A stretch of DNA of 64,000 bases from Mytilus trossulus (Eukaryota; Mollusca; Bivalvia; Mytilida; Mytilidae). The stretch covers positions 64,042,010 through 64,106,009 of the forward strand of contig NC_086382.1 of NCBI RefSeq assembly GCF_036588685.1. Reading direction: 5' to 3'. Below are positions 48,526 through 60,774 of this stretch, piece by piece; the first letter of the stretch is position 1, and the number at the start of each line of letters is the position of its first letter. The notes beneath the pieces are model-generated. The model was not told where the DNA came from. It worked only from the letters and a program-made list of their open reading frames with translations, and ran no database searches. The translations under genes and the position numbers were made by a program.

Positions 48526-49504
48526 AATATTCATGGGAGGGACTGACTGACGGACAGACTGACGGACAGACAGAGGTAAAACAGTATACCCCCTTTTTTT
48601 AAAGTGGGGGTATACAAATACACAGATTCAGTGACTTGTGACTTGTTTCATCCCGGATGGCAACTATTAAAGAACCTACCAAGTGTATTCATTGTAAATT
48701 ATTTTTGTCCTGAACATGCATGTAATACTTGCTACTGGACAATAGCAAATTAAAACCCCAAAAATATGCTTCCAAACATAAATATTATAATTAAATTACA
48801 ACAAACAGCTCACTATTAGTGCATTATACATGTATGACTTTGTAATGCTTATTGTGTTTATGGAAAACAATGGGAAAATGTTGCTCAACATCTTAGGTCA
48901 TATATTAAGAAGGCATTTATTCAAAAGCAGATAGAATGGATTTGTAGAAAAAAACATGAATAAGGGCAGAAAATCACCTATTTAAAGTACAAGTCTTTGG
49001 TTAAACACAATATATTTGTCATCATTGGTGTATCAATGTTGCTTTTGTGTACATGGTATAAAAATCAAACTTGGGTTTCTCATCTAAACTTGTTTACATT
49101 GTGTTACATCATCCAATATGGCTAGGCCTGTTATAGGTTTTTCATTATCACACTTATGCGGAACTGATTTTGCTCATTGTTGAAGGATGTACAGTTACTA
49201 ACAATTACATCACTTGGCTTACGATTGATGGTCGTCTTATTGAAATTCATACCACATCTCCTTATTCTGGTTATCATACAGTATTCATGTTATACAATAC
49301 CTAGTATTATCAAATGAATTATAACAATTGTTAATAATGTAGTTGTCAGACTTTTGTTATCAAAAAGCAGCTACATGTGTATAATCTTGCTTTTCCTACA
49401 TGTATGAAGGTTTTAGTACATTGTACATGTACAGGTATCACACAAACTTTCCATTATAAATAACCTTTGAAAAAGAATTTAAGTCACAGTAAAATTAACC
49501 ATGC

Positions 49505-50060
49505 CAGACAGATGATGTACACCCTACAAACTGACATTCCATACACAAAATTTAGTGATTTATACTGTCTGTGGAATAGACTTAACATTCTTAACATCCA
49601 AACCATGAAAATTAAACATTGCCCAATGAAACATGAAATGAGGTCATGGTCAGATGTAAAGCCTGCCAATCAAACTTGTACACCTTATGAATAAATATCC
49701 AATAATATGCCAAAAATAGTGATCCTATACATGTCATGCATGTACATGTAGTCTATACTGTAGCATCTGAGAAACATTTGGAAATAGATCAAACAACAAA
49801 AACTAAGCATTGTTCAATGAACCATGATATTTTCATTGAGGTCAAAGTCCGATGTAAGTCTTGCAATTAAGACATTTTTTCACCGCACTCATTTCATACA
49901 CCAAATATATATAATTGACCTACTTTTCCTACTGCTTGTAGTATTTAACATGCGTGAGAAACAAACTTGACAAATTACATGTAACTGAAGTAACCTTAAT
50001 CACTGATCCATGAAATGAAGTCAGGATCAGGCCAACCTTGCCTGACAGACAATGAGACAT
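49505..50060. repeat. Degenerate tandem repeat, period about 200 bp
   Basis: Successive blocks share the words AGACAGATGATGTACACC / ACTTGTACACCTTATGA and CATGAAATGAGGTCATGGTC in decayed form. About three copies. Similar blocks are common in bivalve introns as I remember them. Confidence 0.45.
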
Positions 50061-53000
50061 ACAATGTAAACCTTTCAAGATACCTACATGTATACATATA
50101 AATGGGTTTACCTAAAATCAATCCATGTTATACATGTTAGACTTAGAGTGTATTCCACTGTGACTGTTCAAACAGTAATATTTTTTTCCAAACAGTTACA
50201 TGTTCATGTAGCATGATGTAGTGTACCATGCAAACTAGGTTACGTGCAAGGGACAAGTCACTAACAGAAATGTCATAACATAAGGAAGTACCCAGGCCTT
50301 TCAGCTTCTAAAATGTATCTGCTGAAGCTCAAATACAAAACGGTACGTTGTAGTCACGATTGTAATATACCAATTTCTTGCATGCATGTACTTCAACTTT
50401 TGTTGCAGGTGGAATAATAAAATTATACTTTAAAGTACATGCATAGTTTATTTGTTTCAAATACTTGGCCACTTAATCATGCTAATTAAGATATTTATTT
50501 CATTCTAATTCAGACTTTAATAATTTAAGTACAGCAAGCAGTCATTTGACACTAAACAATTGACACAGACTGCACGAGACCCTCATAGTTGGTTAAGATC
50601 TTTTTACACACCCTGGACACGCTGGTGGTAGTTAACAATTGCAATGCCAACATAAACTTCAGATGTGATATACATGTACTGTTTTGTAAATTTCACTGAA
50701 GCTAGAAATTCACATTATCCATATTCATGATATTGTTATTATAATAAATCCACTAATTAAAAGTATTCATGAATTCAGATATGATGCACTATTATTAGTA
50801 GTATTCACTGAAACTATGAATTTTCATTATTCCAAATTGCTATTTCAAATGAATAATTATCCTGGGTATTCATGGAACTCAGAAACAATGTACATGTATG
50901 ATTGCAGTATTAATATGCACTACAACTATGGAATTTTGTTATTCCAAATTCACAATTGATCATGATTGATGATAATCCCAGGTATTTAGTCCTCCAGTAA
51001 TGTGGTCCTCCTTTTTATACATTCAATATATTAAGTTTCCTATTTGTACAAGGCACAATTTTCTTCTTGTTCAATTTAATCAGAACATCACATCATCATC
51101 ATTGAATAATGCTGCAAGCCCCATTCTTTATTTCAAAAACAATAGATAACTAGTATAAAATAATGAATTAATCCATTGTTTCACAATTTGCAGCTATGAG
51201 AGCGACTCAGTGACGTCTACATTTCCTATGCATCAAAGTGCACATGTACTAGCAGGCATCATATTCTAAGTGGGAATCATGGTCAAACCAATACATTTTC
51301 AGTATGATTCTACAAAATAAAATATACATTAAGACTCAAGTACAGTAAATGTTTAACTAATAATAAATATACATTGTGCAATAATAAGAAAGTTAATTAC
51401 AATAACTGTATTTACCTAAAACTATGGCACTCATTGACTGAAAAATTCTAGCACTAATACAATTCTATTTTCAAGTCACTATTAACAAGAAAAATAAATC
51501 TGTTAAGGGGGTCTAAATTCTTTATAGTGTTGTCTTTTTTTCCTGCATTAATGATTTTTTAAGTGTGATTGTGTACTTTCATTGAAGGTTACTGTCTTAT
51601 TGAGGCTCACACCATACTTTAATTCATCAATTCTTTAAAACACAACAGGTTATTTCTTTTGTTCATTTTAATTATTGATAATTATATATAATAATTAATG
51701 AAATATATTGATACTACAAACATGACAAAGAAAAGTTTAAGGAATGAAAAAATAAAATAAATAAACAACTTTGCACTGTTACTATATACATGCACTAGAT
51801 AATATTGACTTTACCTTTGTCCAGTGCATATAATGAATAAACCTTTGTGATGTAAATATATTGTTCCAAGACTTAACCATCCCAGTTAAACTTAATGTTT
51901 TAAATCCTTGAGTTTAATATTTTTTACATCTTTTGTGTTACCCTGAATACTTTTTACTTATTCATTTCTTATTACAGCTTGCATTAAATAATGCTTTGCA
52001 GCTCAGACAACACTTTTTGTTTATTTAATTTAGTCATTTACCCAATTTTATTTTAATAAATCAATATTGAAATTACTTTTAAAATTTGAATTTTTATGTC
52101 CAAAATAATAGTATATCCTGCTGTTTCATATTATTTAAAATTATAATTTGTTTTGAAAAAGTTATCAAAATTTTAATCATGATAATTTGTGAAGATTATC
52201 ATAAAATTATATCATTATACCAATGACAGATTAAATATCATCCCCAGGGCAATAAACTATTGTGTCTTAATTTGTATATTAGCTACATCATGTATATAAT
52301 AATTTCTTATTAATACCTATCAGATATCCAGTGTTAACATCCTGATTATTACCTAATATGTTAATGTCACATTTGCATGGTCATATTCAGTAAATACAAA
52401 TATTTTATTTGTTTATTTTTTTTTTTAATATTTTGAGCTTCATAAAATACTTTAAAAAGGTTTATACCATGTTAACATAAAAAAAATGCATACAGACATG
52501 ACAGATAGATTGTTTTGTTATGTTTTCCTGACATACAAATGACATATTGAATTTTAACATAAAATAATTATCATGATTATGTAGAAAATGCAAAAAATCA
52601 GCAATCGTTTGTGAATGCACATAATCATAGGAGGTGTGGGATATATCAATGATGCATCAACCCAACAGTTAGGCAACAATAAAGTAACCTAAACACAATT
52701 GAATGTGTGTCAAAAAAATGACTCATGATTAGAAGGTCCTTAATAATTGTGGGAATAATAAAAAGACCATTGAATGTTACTACTTGTAAGTTACATAACA
52801 TGTATTGCACAAATGAATTTTTAAAAACAATGCTAACAGGGCACAGTTTATATAAAAATTTCACATGAAAATATATATAGTTTAGGTTCAAAGTATTAAC
52901 AAATTATAGTGATTTAATATAAATTCTATGTTAAATCTAAAAAGAATAAAATTATGATGCTAGCTTTGCTCTTTTGATATTTGCTTTTTAAACAATGCAG

Positions 53001-54009
53001 TACATGATAAAACAATTACTAATTGAATTAACACAATTTGTTTAATCAACAGTGTTTAAATGGCAACTGTTTATGACTCTGTGCCTTGTTTCAGGAACAT
53101 TAATTTAATAATATTGTTTTATTTTGATGATTAATGCTATTTTAAACCATTTCTGAAATACCTATTCACTTTCAATGCCTGCTATCATGTATTATCAAAA
53201 ATATATATTAATGTTTTGTTGTCCATGATTTGAGAATTATTTAAAATCTAAATGAAAGTGGACACTTGCTAAATAAGTCACTATTTAATCTTAAAGTTAA
53301 TAGTTTTCATAACATTTTATGATCAAATCATATGTTTTTGTACTATGCATGTTTTTTTTATGGAAATTGTGACATCACAATGCATTCCTAATTGAACAAA
53401 AACTATCAGCTGATAAGGCAAAATCAGGGAAACACTAGTAATCCTGCATAAGCATGATAAGAAACACATTTATATGGATACGTACATGTAAAGATCGGTT
53501 GGTTGTTGGTTATAAAATGTCCAGTGACAAGTATTTCATGCAAATTTATGACCCGAGTTAGCAATACTTTAACATTCAATATGTACGATACATGATGTAT
53601 ACATGTAGGTCAGTGGCACATTCAGAACTTTTCATAAGGGACAGGGTTGCTGACTGCCCTTAGGGGCACAGATCCAGTCATGCTTGAGTGATTCCCTATA
53701 TAATCAACCAAATTTTTCCCACAAAAAAGGGGAAGATATAGAGTAACCTTTTCTGTATTCCACTCAGGGTGATGTATGCAAAATAATTAAGGTAATAAAT
53801 GGCATACTGTTCACACATGATAATAGGGGGAGGGGAACGGTGTCCTTTATGACTTTCAATGATTTATTATGATGCTCAACTTTAACATTGAAGTTCAAAG
53901 CCTATATTTTCCCTGGAATATGCAACTTTGCACGAGTGTGTTAATATAGAACATTGATTCATAGCTATAGCCTATCGGAGTATCTAAATACATAGATTCC
54001 CTAGGATCA

Positions 54010-54175
54010 GTTGCGGATCCAGACATTTTAAAAAGGGGGGGGGGGGGGGTTCAACCCAGGACAAAATAGTGGGGGTCCAAATATATGTCCCCATTCAAAT
54101 GCATTGAGCGGCCAAAAAAAAAGGAATGGGTTCGAACCCTCTCCCCCCCCCCCCCCCCCCTTTTGATCCGTCAAT
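54010..54175. repeat. Poly-G/poly-C bounded inverted-repeat unit
   Basis: Starts TTGCGGATCCAGACATTTT followed by a run of G, and ends with a run of C followed by TTTTGATCCGTCAATGG. The ends are roughly complementary (GGATCC / GATCCG plus G-run / C-run), so it would fold on itself. Looks like a small non-autonomous transposon. The homopolymer lengths are prone to sequencing error. Confidence 0.5.
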
Positions 54176-55064
54176 GGGAACAAATTGTAAGGTCTGTAAG
54201 CCGACAAATGAGCACATTTTCCCTTCAAAATTATGAATCCATGATTATTCGATAGACATGCTATAAAATATTGATAATTTCTACTCACCGATTGTAATTT
54301 CCAGCTAAGATTATTGAACATGTGGTCTAACATCTGTAGTTACCTGTGTAAAAATATAGTTTGCCGACCTGAGGTCCAAGGTTTTTTGCCGACAAAAAAT
54401 TAAAGAGGGTAAATCGTTTACGGTGAAGAATTGTTTTCCGTTTTTAATGAAACTTGACAGATTTTGCTAATTATTTTTTTAATCATCGGAAATGTCCTTC
54501 TTGGTGAAATTCGAATTAAAACTGCTTTATTATGCTGTACAATATTGGTAACTGAGTCATAATCTTTAAATTTATTTCAAGTACACCCTTGTACATTTTT
54601 CTATTGCGCAGAATTTATCAAAACTTTTTTAAGTATAAATTTGAATGAATTCATTGTCATCTTCTTATTCTTCTGCAATAATATTAAAACTCTATTTTAA
54701 ACGAAAGCTGCTGGTTTTTAAAACCAGTTATGAACGAAAATGTTATAAAACAGATATTATAAAATAAAAAGTAAGGATATCAGAAGGATTATTTAAAGTC
54801 AAACGCACATGACTGTCAAAAATGAACGGACAATGCTACGGCAATAAATAGAAAACGACAAAAGACAAACAACGATCGCAAAATAAATGAATAAACAGCA
54901 AAACAAGTTTACAATCGCACAATAGACGATAATAGTATAAGTAAAGACTATTTCACAACAAAATCAAATCTTGAGAGCCGGGTGAGACGTGATTTTTTTA
55001 CACTGATGGCCGACTACCGTTACGCTAAAATATTTGTATTAAAACATTTACCGACTGTAGCAAC

Positions 55065-55500
55065 CTATGAAGTGTTTGTTTTAAACATTTAACGACTGTG
55101 TCAACCTTTTATAAGTTGTTATAAACATTTAATGACTGCGCCAACCCTTAGAAAGTTGTAACAAACATTTAATGACTGTCCCAACTCTAAAAACGTTGTG
55201 ACAAACATTTTTTGACTGCATCAACGTCTGAATAGTTGACACAAACAAATTTTAACTGTCTCAACTATGAAAAGGTTGGGACGGACATTATGCAACTGCC
55301 ACAACTATTAGAATGACTGTAATAAATAGATTTTGACTGTGACAACACCGTAAACCACTGCAACAGTTCTGAAATGACTGATGGTAGCATTTTTTTACTT
55401 TCACAACCCGTAGAAAAGTTGGGACAGACTTAAATAAACTGTTGCAACGAAATATGACAGATTTGACAGTCATTACTGGTCTTTTACAGACTAAAACAGT
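55065..55500. repeat. Right subterminal repeat array of the CACTA element
   Basis: Units of about 60-65 bp of the form ACATTTAATGACTGCGCCAAC...AGTTGTAACAA, repeated about seven times. They use the same core words as the left array in inverse orientation. Confidence 0.7.
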
Positions 55501-55704
55501 CGTACAATGACTGTTACTGGTATGGACAGTTGTTTTTTCGTCCAGTAGTGTCTGTTTGCATTTTCTTTAAACAAAAAGTTTGAGAAAATGTCTGAGGCAA
55601 AATATATCTGTTAAATCACATCTAATCGTATGTCAAAATGGCATCTTCATCCGACTCCTACTATTATGCAGCCCTTAAATGACTTTATTTTTAAGTATTG
55701 TTTT

Positions 55705-56060
55705 CAATTTTTTACATCACTGGGTCGATACCTCTGCTGGTGGACTATCAGTTCATGAGGGACGCATCAGCTCAGTAGTCAGTATTTCGGTACTGACATG
55801 ATTTAACAAACTAAAATTGTCCGTTTATAAATTTATAAATTATTTAGAAATTCAGGTTTCAACTCCCTCAGGCAAAGTTGGCTTTAGATGAATTTTGGCT
55901 ATTTATTTTTAGGTATTTTTGACATATAGCTCTTCAACGGTTTCGGTACTTATACATCTTCGGATTTCAAATGTTTGGCTTTGAGCGTTTCTGATGAAGT
56001 TAAATCCAGAAAAGCGCTTCGGATGCAATCAATTATTATACGTGTTGTTTTCAATTTTTT
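55705..56060. repeat. Interspersed repeat starting CACTGGGTCGATACC
   Basis: Shares its first 100 bp with 32490-32590 (ACTGGGTCGAT...CAGTAGTCA...TTTCGGT.TTGACATGA). In both copies the later part leads into a GATGAAG/GATGAG-type segment. No coding content. Confidence 0.6.
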
Positions 56061-56108
56061 ACTAATTTTGTCAGTTGTTGTCAATTCGTTTGATGTGTTT
56101 GAGCTTTT

Positions 56109-57065
56109 TAGTCCAGTCAAACTAAATTTGAACCTCTAACTTATTACATACAGAAAATGTTCTAGTTCTTATGTATAGCATTAAGACCAAAATATACACA
56201 GAAAAAGTCCTAAAAAATCCAACTTGAGGAAAACTCAAATTTTGCATTTTTAATTTCTTATGGAAATTAACATCGGAAAGGGAGATAACTACGTAAAAAG
56301 TAATCTTGTTTTGTCAGTTTTTGGTTGATATTCTTAAAATTTATGTAAAATATTATACTTTGATGGGGTTATAAGTTCATATTTGAGTATATTATAGAAA
56401 ATTCTGCTGATGAAACGTACAAACCGAGGTGTTATGGGTAATTTTATTTATTTTTGCACATTTTTCATTAAAGAAATTGCAAATTAATGGCTTTATGACC
56501 AATTTGAAAAAATAATGTGAATATTTGGTATTGTTTATATCTGTAAATTATATTTGTTCAGAGCATCTACCTTGCTTAAAGAAACTTTAAACAAAAAAAA
56601 GAAGAATATATGCTTTATTAGTTTTATTCAATTTGTGATTCTTTATCTTTACATGCTGAAAAATCTAATAAATGGTCAACTTATGGATTATGAAATCTAG
56701 CTTTATAGGTTGTAGCTTGATGAAAGATATAAAAACACCTTTACAGTTGTTTTTTTTATACTTTAAAGACGGCTAAAATATCAAGAATCAATACATTCTG
56801 TTGAATGGAAGCTGTAAAGTTATAATTTTGCTTCAAAATTTATTGATATGTCTGCCTGTTTTGCAGAGTTATGTCCTTTATCAATGCAAATCTCCATCTT
56901 GAAATTTTAATATCATGATTTTTCAGTTTTCCTCAAGTTCGATTTTATGGGACTTTTTTCTTTGTATATTTGGGATATAATGCTAAAGATTAAAACTTAA
57001 AAATCTTCTGTTGCAATTACTTCAGGGTTATATAGGGTCAATTGTATGCTAGATTGACTGGACTA
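56109..57065. mobile_element. Inverted-repeat element with TAGTCCAGTCAA ends
   Basis: Left end TAGTCCAGTCAAACTA at 56109; right end is the complement, ending GACTGGACTA at 57065. Inner complementary blocks (for example AACTTGAGGAAAACT near 56221 and its complement near 56930) show that arms of at least 130 bp pair. No ORF. A non-autonomous DNA element. The flanking duplication is unclear. Confidence 0.65.
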
Positions 57066-57438
57066 TTAGATTTTGCTATTTGATTAAGAGATTTCTTTTC
57101 AGAATTTTCCTCAAAGATTAGTATTTTTGTGTTTTTGATTTTTATTTATCATTGATAGGTATAGACTGATTTTGTAGAATTATCATCAAGGCAAGATGTA
57201 CAAAAATATCAGAAAATTATATGTCAAATAAGCAAACATACATTTTTTACTTGATTGTAATAAAAACAAGAGAAATATCAAAATGACAAACTTTTACACA
57301 ATCTAAAACTTGTCAATATTTCAAATCTATTTGATAAAATATTCAGTTTTTAAAATTGTTTTACATTAGATATGTTTTATTATTTAATCTATCAATAACG
57401 AGAGGGTAATCGACTTATAGCTAATGTAATGCTATTAC

Positions 57439-57492
57439 CTATATGACCCAGTTCACTTGGACAAGGGTCTTCAGGGTCTGACGCATACATTA
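57439..57492 (-). CDS. L2 short acidic exon (D-P-E-D-P-C-P-S)
   Basis: A 54 bp exon, phase 1-1, between a TTTTGTAG acceptor and an ATAG|GTAATA donor. It encodes V-M-Y-A-S-D-P-E-D-P-C-P-S-E-L-G-H-I. The core P-E-D-P-C-P-S is the same as in L3 (33004-33057), and D-D-P-C-S is its counterpart in L5 (2010-2069). It probably includes the signal cleavage region and the mature N-terminus with one Cys. Confidence 0.72.
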
Positions 57493-58400
57493 CTACAAAA
57501 TATGAAAGCGTAAAAGAAACAGTATTACAAGATGTCTTCACTGGTTAGTCACAATCTGCTTTTCTGTATCGATTTGATTCACTTCAGTTGTTTTCTCCGT
57601 TATTCGTCCATCTTGGATTCCTAACAAATGAGGCGCAACCAGACAGATCAAATCGTTTCGGATATTTTATAGCATTGATGTCGATTTCAGTGTTGTTTTT
57701 TGGAATATCTGCTAGATAATATTCGAATTAAAGGGAATAGGGACAAGCGTGTTTTACTTGGCACAGTAGATATAACCATGTATATTCATAATAGGAACGT
57801 CATAGTCTGTTGGAGCAATAAAAAAAAAGCAAATGGTATCATATCCTATTAAAAAAAAGACAAAAAATCAACTAATCGCCTATTTCATATGCTTTCTTTC
57901 AAATTTACATTTATTTTGACATAACTGATCCATTAGAATTTCAGAAAATAAAAGAGATATAAATGCAATATTTATTTTTTATTCTTTTCGATTTAAATTC
58001 AACAAGCCAAAATTGTTTGTAATTTTTTACCAACATTTGTGATATTGTATATTTGAAGTACCTTGACCTTAATAGAAACCTATAGTAGATATGCCCGATT
58101 AGTGACATAATAAGAATTTCCTCAGCTGAATATAAATATAAGAATCGAATTACAGATACTGTCTTAGTTTCATACTACATGTACATAAATCTTTATAAAA
58201 AATACAAAATGTTAAAATTATCATACTTAGCAGAAGATGTATATTTAAAACTGAAACTTTTGATATAACCAGAGAAACATGACATAAAAAGATAGAAAAA
58301 AACGGTAAAGATATGTATAAACAATACCATTAAAACATGGTGCAAATTTTGGAACTAAAACTTTACCTAATAAATAACGTTTACTAAATCATCATCATAC

Positions 58401-58467
58401 CTTTGAGAACAGCAAGTACATGTAATATTATGATTACCGATGTAAAGAAAGAGATTTTTAACTCCAT
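58401..58467 (-). CDS. L2 signal-peptide exon
   Basis: ATG at 58465-58467 opens 22 codons: M-E-L-K-I-S-F-F then a hydrophobic run (TSVIIILHVLAVL) and K, ending CTCAAAG|GTATGA in phase 1. It is typical of a cleaved signal peptide. A GAGGAAGT element lies 33-40 bp upstream (58500-58507), as in L3 and L5. I chose this ATG because it is the only one in frame before the hydrophobic core and because the aligned L3 ATG is in the same place relative to the promoter element. Confidence 0.72.
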
Positions 58468-58499
58468 TGTTAATAACTTATAAATTTCTCCAAACGATT

Positions 58500-58507
58500 G
58501 AGGAAGT
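58500..58507 (+). promoter_or_regulatory. GAGGAAGT (ETS/PU.1-type) element, L2
   Basis: 33-40 bp upstream of the L2 ATG, in the block ATTGAGGAAGT shared with L3. Confidence 0.5.
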
Positions 58508-58509
58508 AA

Positions 58510-60193
58510 TCTCCGGAAACAATTAAACGTCCAGCGATTCTTTTGCCGCGCTTAACCTATTTGTTTATAAAGTGAAAATAGATTAATAATACTTTCTGTT
58601 CATAAAATTTCCGCAAATTTTGTTATTTTAAAGGTAAAAAACACCTCCACTTTTCACAAACAATTGAATTGCAAAATGAACTATATTTTACTATTAATGA
58701 CACCTACCAAAGAACATGAAGAAGGCGAACTCAAAATAATAAATGTATAGTTTTAAAACTTTTAAATAATTTTGACATTTAATTAATTTATCTTTTTCTT
58801 TATTCAATATAATGTTACAAAAATAATATTTGATAGATTTGGAGAGTCCGAAGAAAGGTGAAAGACATCATAGGGATCTTCACTCTCGTAAATCTAAAAT
58901 CAAACTGACAATCTCATGTGAAAACAGAAAACGTCAAAATCACTAACAACAGCACACAAAACACAACATAGAAAAAGAATCGTGTTTTTCAAAATGTACC
59001 TTAACAAAAAACGCGCAATCAAGAAACCATGTTAATCAAGGGTGTATCAAAAATTGCACATTTGAGGACCTTTATAACTTAATGAATAACCAACTAATTT
59101 ATGTTATTGTTCTAAAGAAGTTGAAACCTAAGTTATTAATTGTATCAACGGACCGATTTGGAAAAGATGTGTTCAATGGAACAAGCAGTGTCGTAATACT
59201 GAACTGTTAATACCAAGTGAAATAGTAGTTCACCAATAATCAATTGTATCAAACCAGTGCCAAGAATTTTATAACTTAATACTGGTATCCATATATTCTT
59301 AATAATTTGTCAATATATCAACTTACATAATCCGACCCAATATTTTTGGACATTTTTTTTAATTTAAATTGTATCAGACATTTTCTGCAACATTTATTGA
59401 CTTAATATAACGGATGATTTGTTTTCAATAATCGCATCATAGTTATGAAAAGCCTACTATTGTCATAAGCCTTAAGTTGAAGGTGTAAACAAATCACATT
59501 GAATCAGTTTACATGACATGGCTTATTCATAATGAAATCAATAACATTTTATCAAATATATTATGGAATCAAAAACATATATCAAATAGGATTATTCTAT
59601 AATTTTGAAATGGTAACTGGGCCGGCCTGTGTGTGTCAATTGTGGTGCGTGTTAAAATGAAACTATTGATGTATACGGAGAGTTTCTTAGCTTTGTTCAA
59701 GACCCATTGATGGCATTGGCCTGGAAATTTGCTTTGCTCTTTGGTCGGGTTGTTTGTTGTCGACTTGAAATATTTTCCGTTTACTTTCTCTATTCTATTG
59801 CAACTTGTCAATATTTTGTAAAATGCAGAAATTCCCGGTATACACGGGAACTCTACACAAACATTTTTGAAAAAAAATCGAGTTTTCTTTTTCTTTTGTT
59901 AATTTTGCTTTCTTTAACAGTGATGTTTCTTTTACACCATTCATTGTTGTTAAATATCCGAATTCGTCCTCGATGCTGGTATCTTTAGTAACTTTTTGAA
60001 TTTCTTTGAACATAGTCTATGTATTGCTCGTAAATTATCATAAAGTCAAGTCTTTTCGAAAAAATTCGATAAAGTAGTTAAATATTGTGTTTCTTTTAAT
60101 GTCCAATCTTCCATTATTTACAAATAAATGAATCGATATATGTGATAAGTAATGTTGTATAGGATCACGATGTTATCACGATAATGAACGGAT
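58510..60193. other. Intergenic region between L1 and L2
   Basis: About 1.7 kb from the L1 stop to the L2 promoter. A family C-like fragment at 58850-58980 and a diverged retroelement 3' end near 59690-59800. No other exon seen. Confidence 0.45.
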
Positions 60194-60335
60194 TCATGTT
60201 CTTGCATTGACTGTCTCATACTGTTCATTCACAACTTGAGTATTGATAGCACTGTAAGCAGAAACTTCCCTCGCTACACTAAGGTCAACATAATTAACGC
60301 TTGGTGCTAAGGGACTTTTCTGTGTAAGCAATTGT
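60194..60335 (-). CDS. L1 cytoplasmic tail exon with two ITIM-type motifs
   Basis: Last coding exon, entered in phase 2 from the TM exon (AAA AG + A gives Lys-Arg) after a TTTTCAG acceptor, and ending in TGA at 60194-60196. The tail is about 47 residues. Visible motifs: S-V-N-Y-V-D-L-S (VxYxxL, an exact ITIM), then V-S-A-Y-S-A-I-N twelve residues on (SxYxxI, also within the ITIM consensus), then E-Q-Y-E-T-V near the C-terminus (YxxV, close to ITSM/YxxPhi). Such motifs recruit SH2 phosphatases in vertebrate inhibitory receptors; that role here is inferred. A related spacing of Y-V-D and Y-S is seen in a candidate tail fragment of L4 near 13.9 kb. Confidence 0.78.
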
Positions 60336-60774
60336 CTGAAAATATGATAATACAGATTAGATCACTACAACTGTTTGATCGTACTAAATTGTATTTTTGT
60401 TTGTATTAATTCATTATATATTTAAAAATGTTAACCGTTTTACACTATCATTATTTATTGAAATGTTTTAAACTGCATCTTTTTTATTCCACAGGTTTGT
60501 AAAAAGTAAAATGACAAAATGACCGAACTCAGAGGAAAAATATAAAAGGAATGTGCCTAAGCAAATGGCAAAGTCAAATGCTCAAATGACTCTCCCAAGT
60601 CAGTAACATCGTTGTGTCCTTTGATATTGTTTTCTTTTGTCATAATGACAGATTTATAAAATTCAATCGGTTGTAAAACTAGGACCAATTAAATGCTTTC
60701 ATATAATCAAAAATATGTTGAATAGTTTACCATATTTCGTTTTACTTATCAAAACTTAAATATGGTCATACATA

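Larger units (their letters stand above)
46441..55064. other. Interior of the CACTA element: no gene recognised
   Basis: AT-rich sequence with no ORF above about 145 codons. Contained items: a short interspersed repeat copy at 47905-48055; a direct duplication of about 150 bp at 48225-48525; a hairpin tail GTATACCCCC...GGGGGTATAC at about 48580-48615; degenerate repeats of about 200 bp at 49505-50060; degenerate repeats of about 110 bp at 50690-50980; and a poly-G/poly-C repeat pair at 54010-54175. The stretch 51000-53600 shows nothing recognisable beyond AT-rich DNA. Confidence 0.6.
45997..55550. mobile_element. 9.55 kb CACTA-type DNA transposon, non-autonomous, in L2 intron 2
   Basis: Begins CACTACTGGACGAAAAAAC at 45997 and ends with its exact complement at 55550. 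Beyond those 19 bp the terminal repeats stay alike for at least 50 bp with few mismatches (both contain CTGTCCATACCAGTAACAGT). The flanks are TCT at 45994-45996 and TCT at 55551-55553, a 3 bp target-site duplication as expected for CACTA (EnSpm/CMC) transposons. Both ends carry subterminal arrays of GTTGTAACAGTT-like motifs (about 46013-46440 and 55065-55500), another CACTA hallmark. No transposase-length ORF is seen inside, so it looks non-autonomous. The interior holds other repeats and AT-rich sequence without recognisable genes. Confidence 0.88.
55554..57438. other. L2 intron between the CACTA element and the short exon
   Basis: Contains one interspersed repeat (about 55710-56050) and one 957 bp inverted-repeat element (56109-57065). 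The remainder (57066-57438) is AT-rich with no gene seen. Confidence 0.5.
38765..58467 (-). other. Locus L2: receptor gene copy with nonsense mutations and a transposon-filled intron
   Basis: Exons in order: signal 58401-58467, short acidic 57439-57492, CUB-like 43754-44137, PAN 42603-42848, decayed PAN 41402-41651, stalk from 40269, TM 39155-39242, tail 38765-38996. Splice phases match L3. The 13.3 kb intron 2 contains a 9.55 kb CACTA-type element. Stops occur at the end of the CUB-like exon (43755-43757) and in the PAN exon (42619-42621), and the stalk exon lacks a phase-matched donor. So the full receptor cannot be made from this allele as read, although the signal, TM and tail exons look intact. 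It may be a recent pseudogene or a source of a truncated secreted CUB-like product. Confidence 0.7.

Noticed and set aside
48100-48534. 144-codon open frame on the minus strand
   Set aside because: Produced by a two-copy 150 bp repeat whose length keeps the frame open. No protein family recognised.
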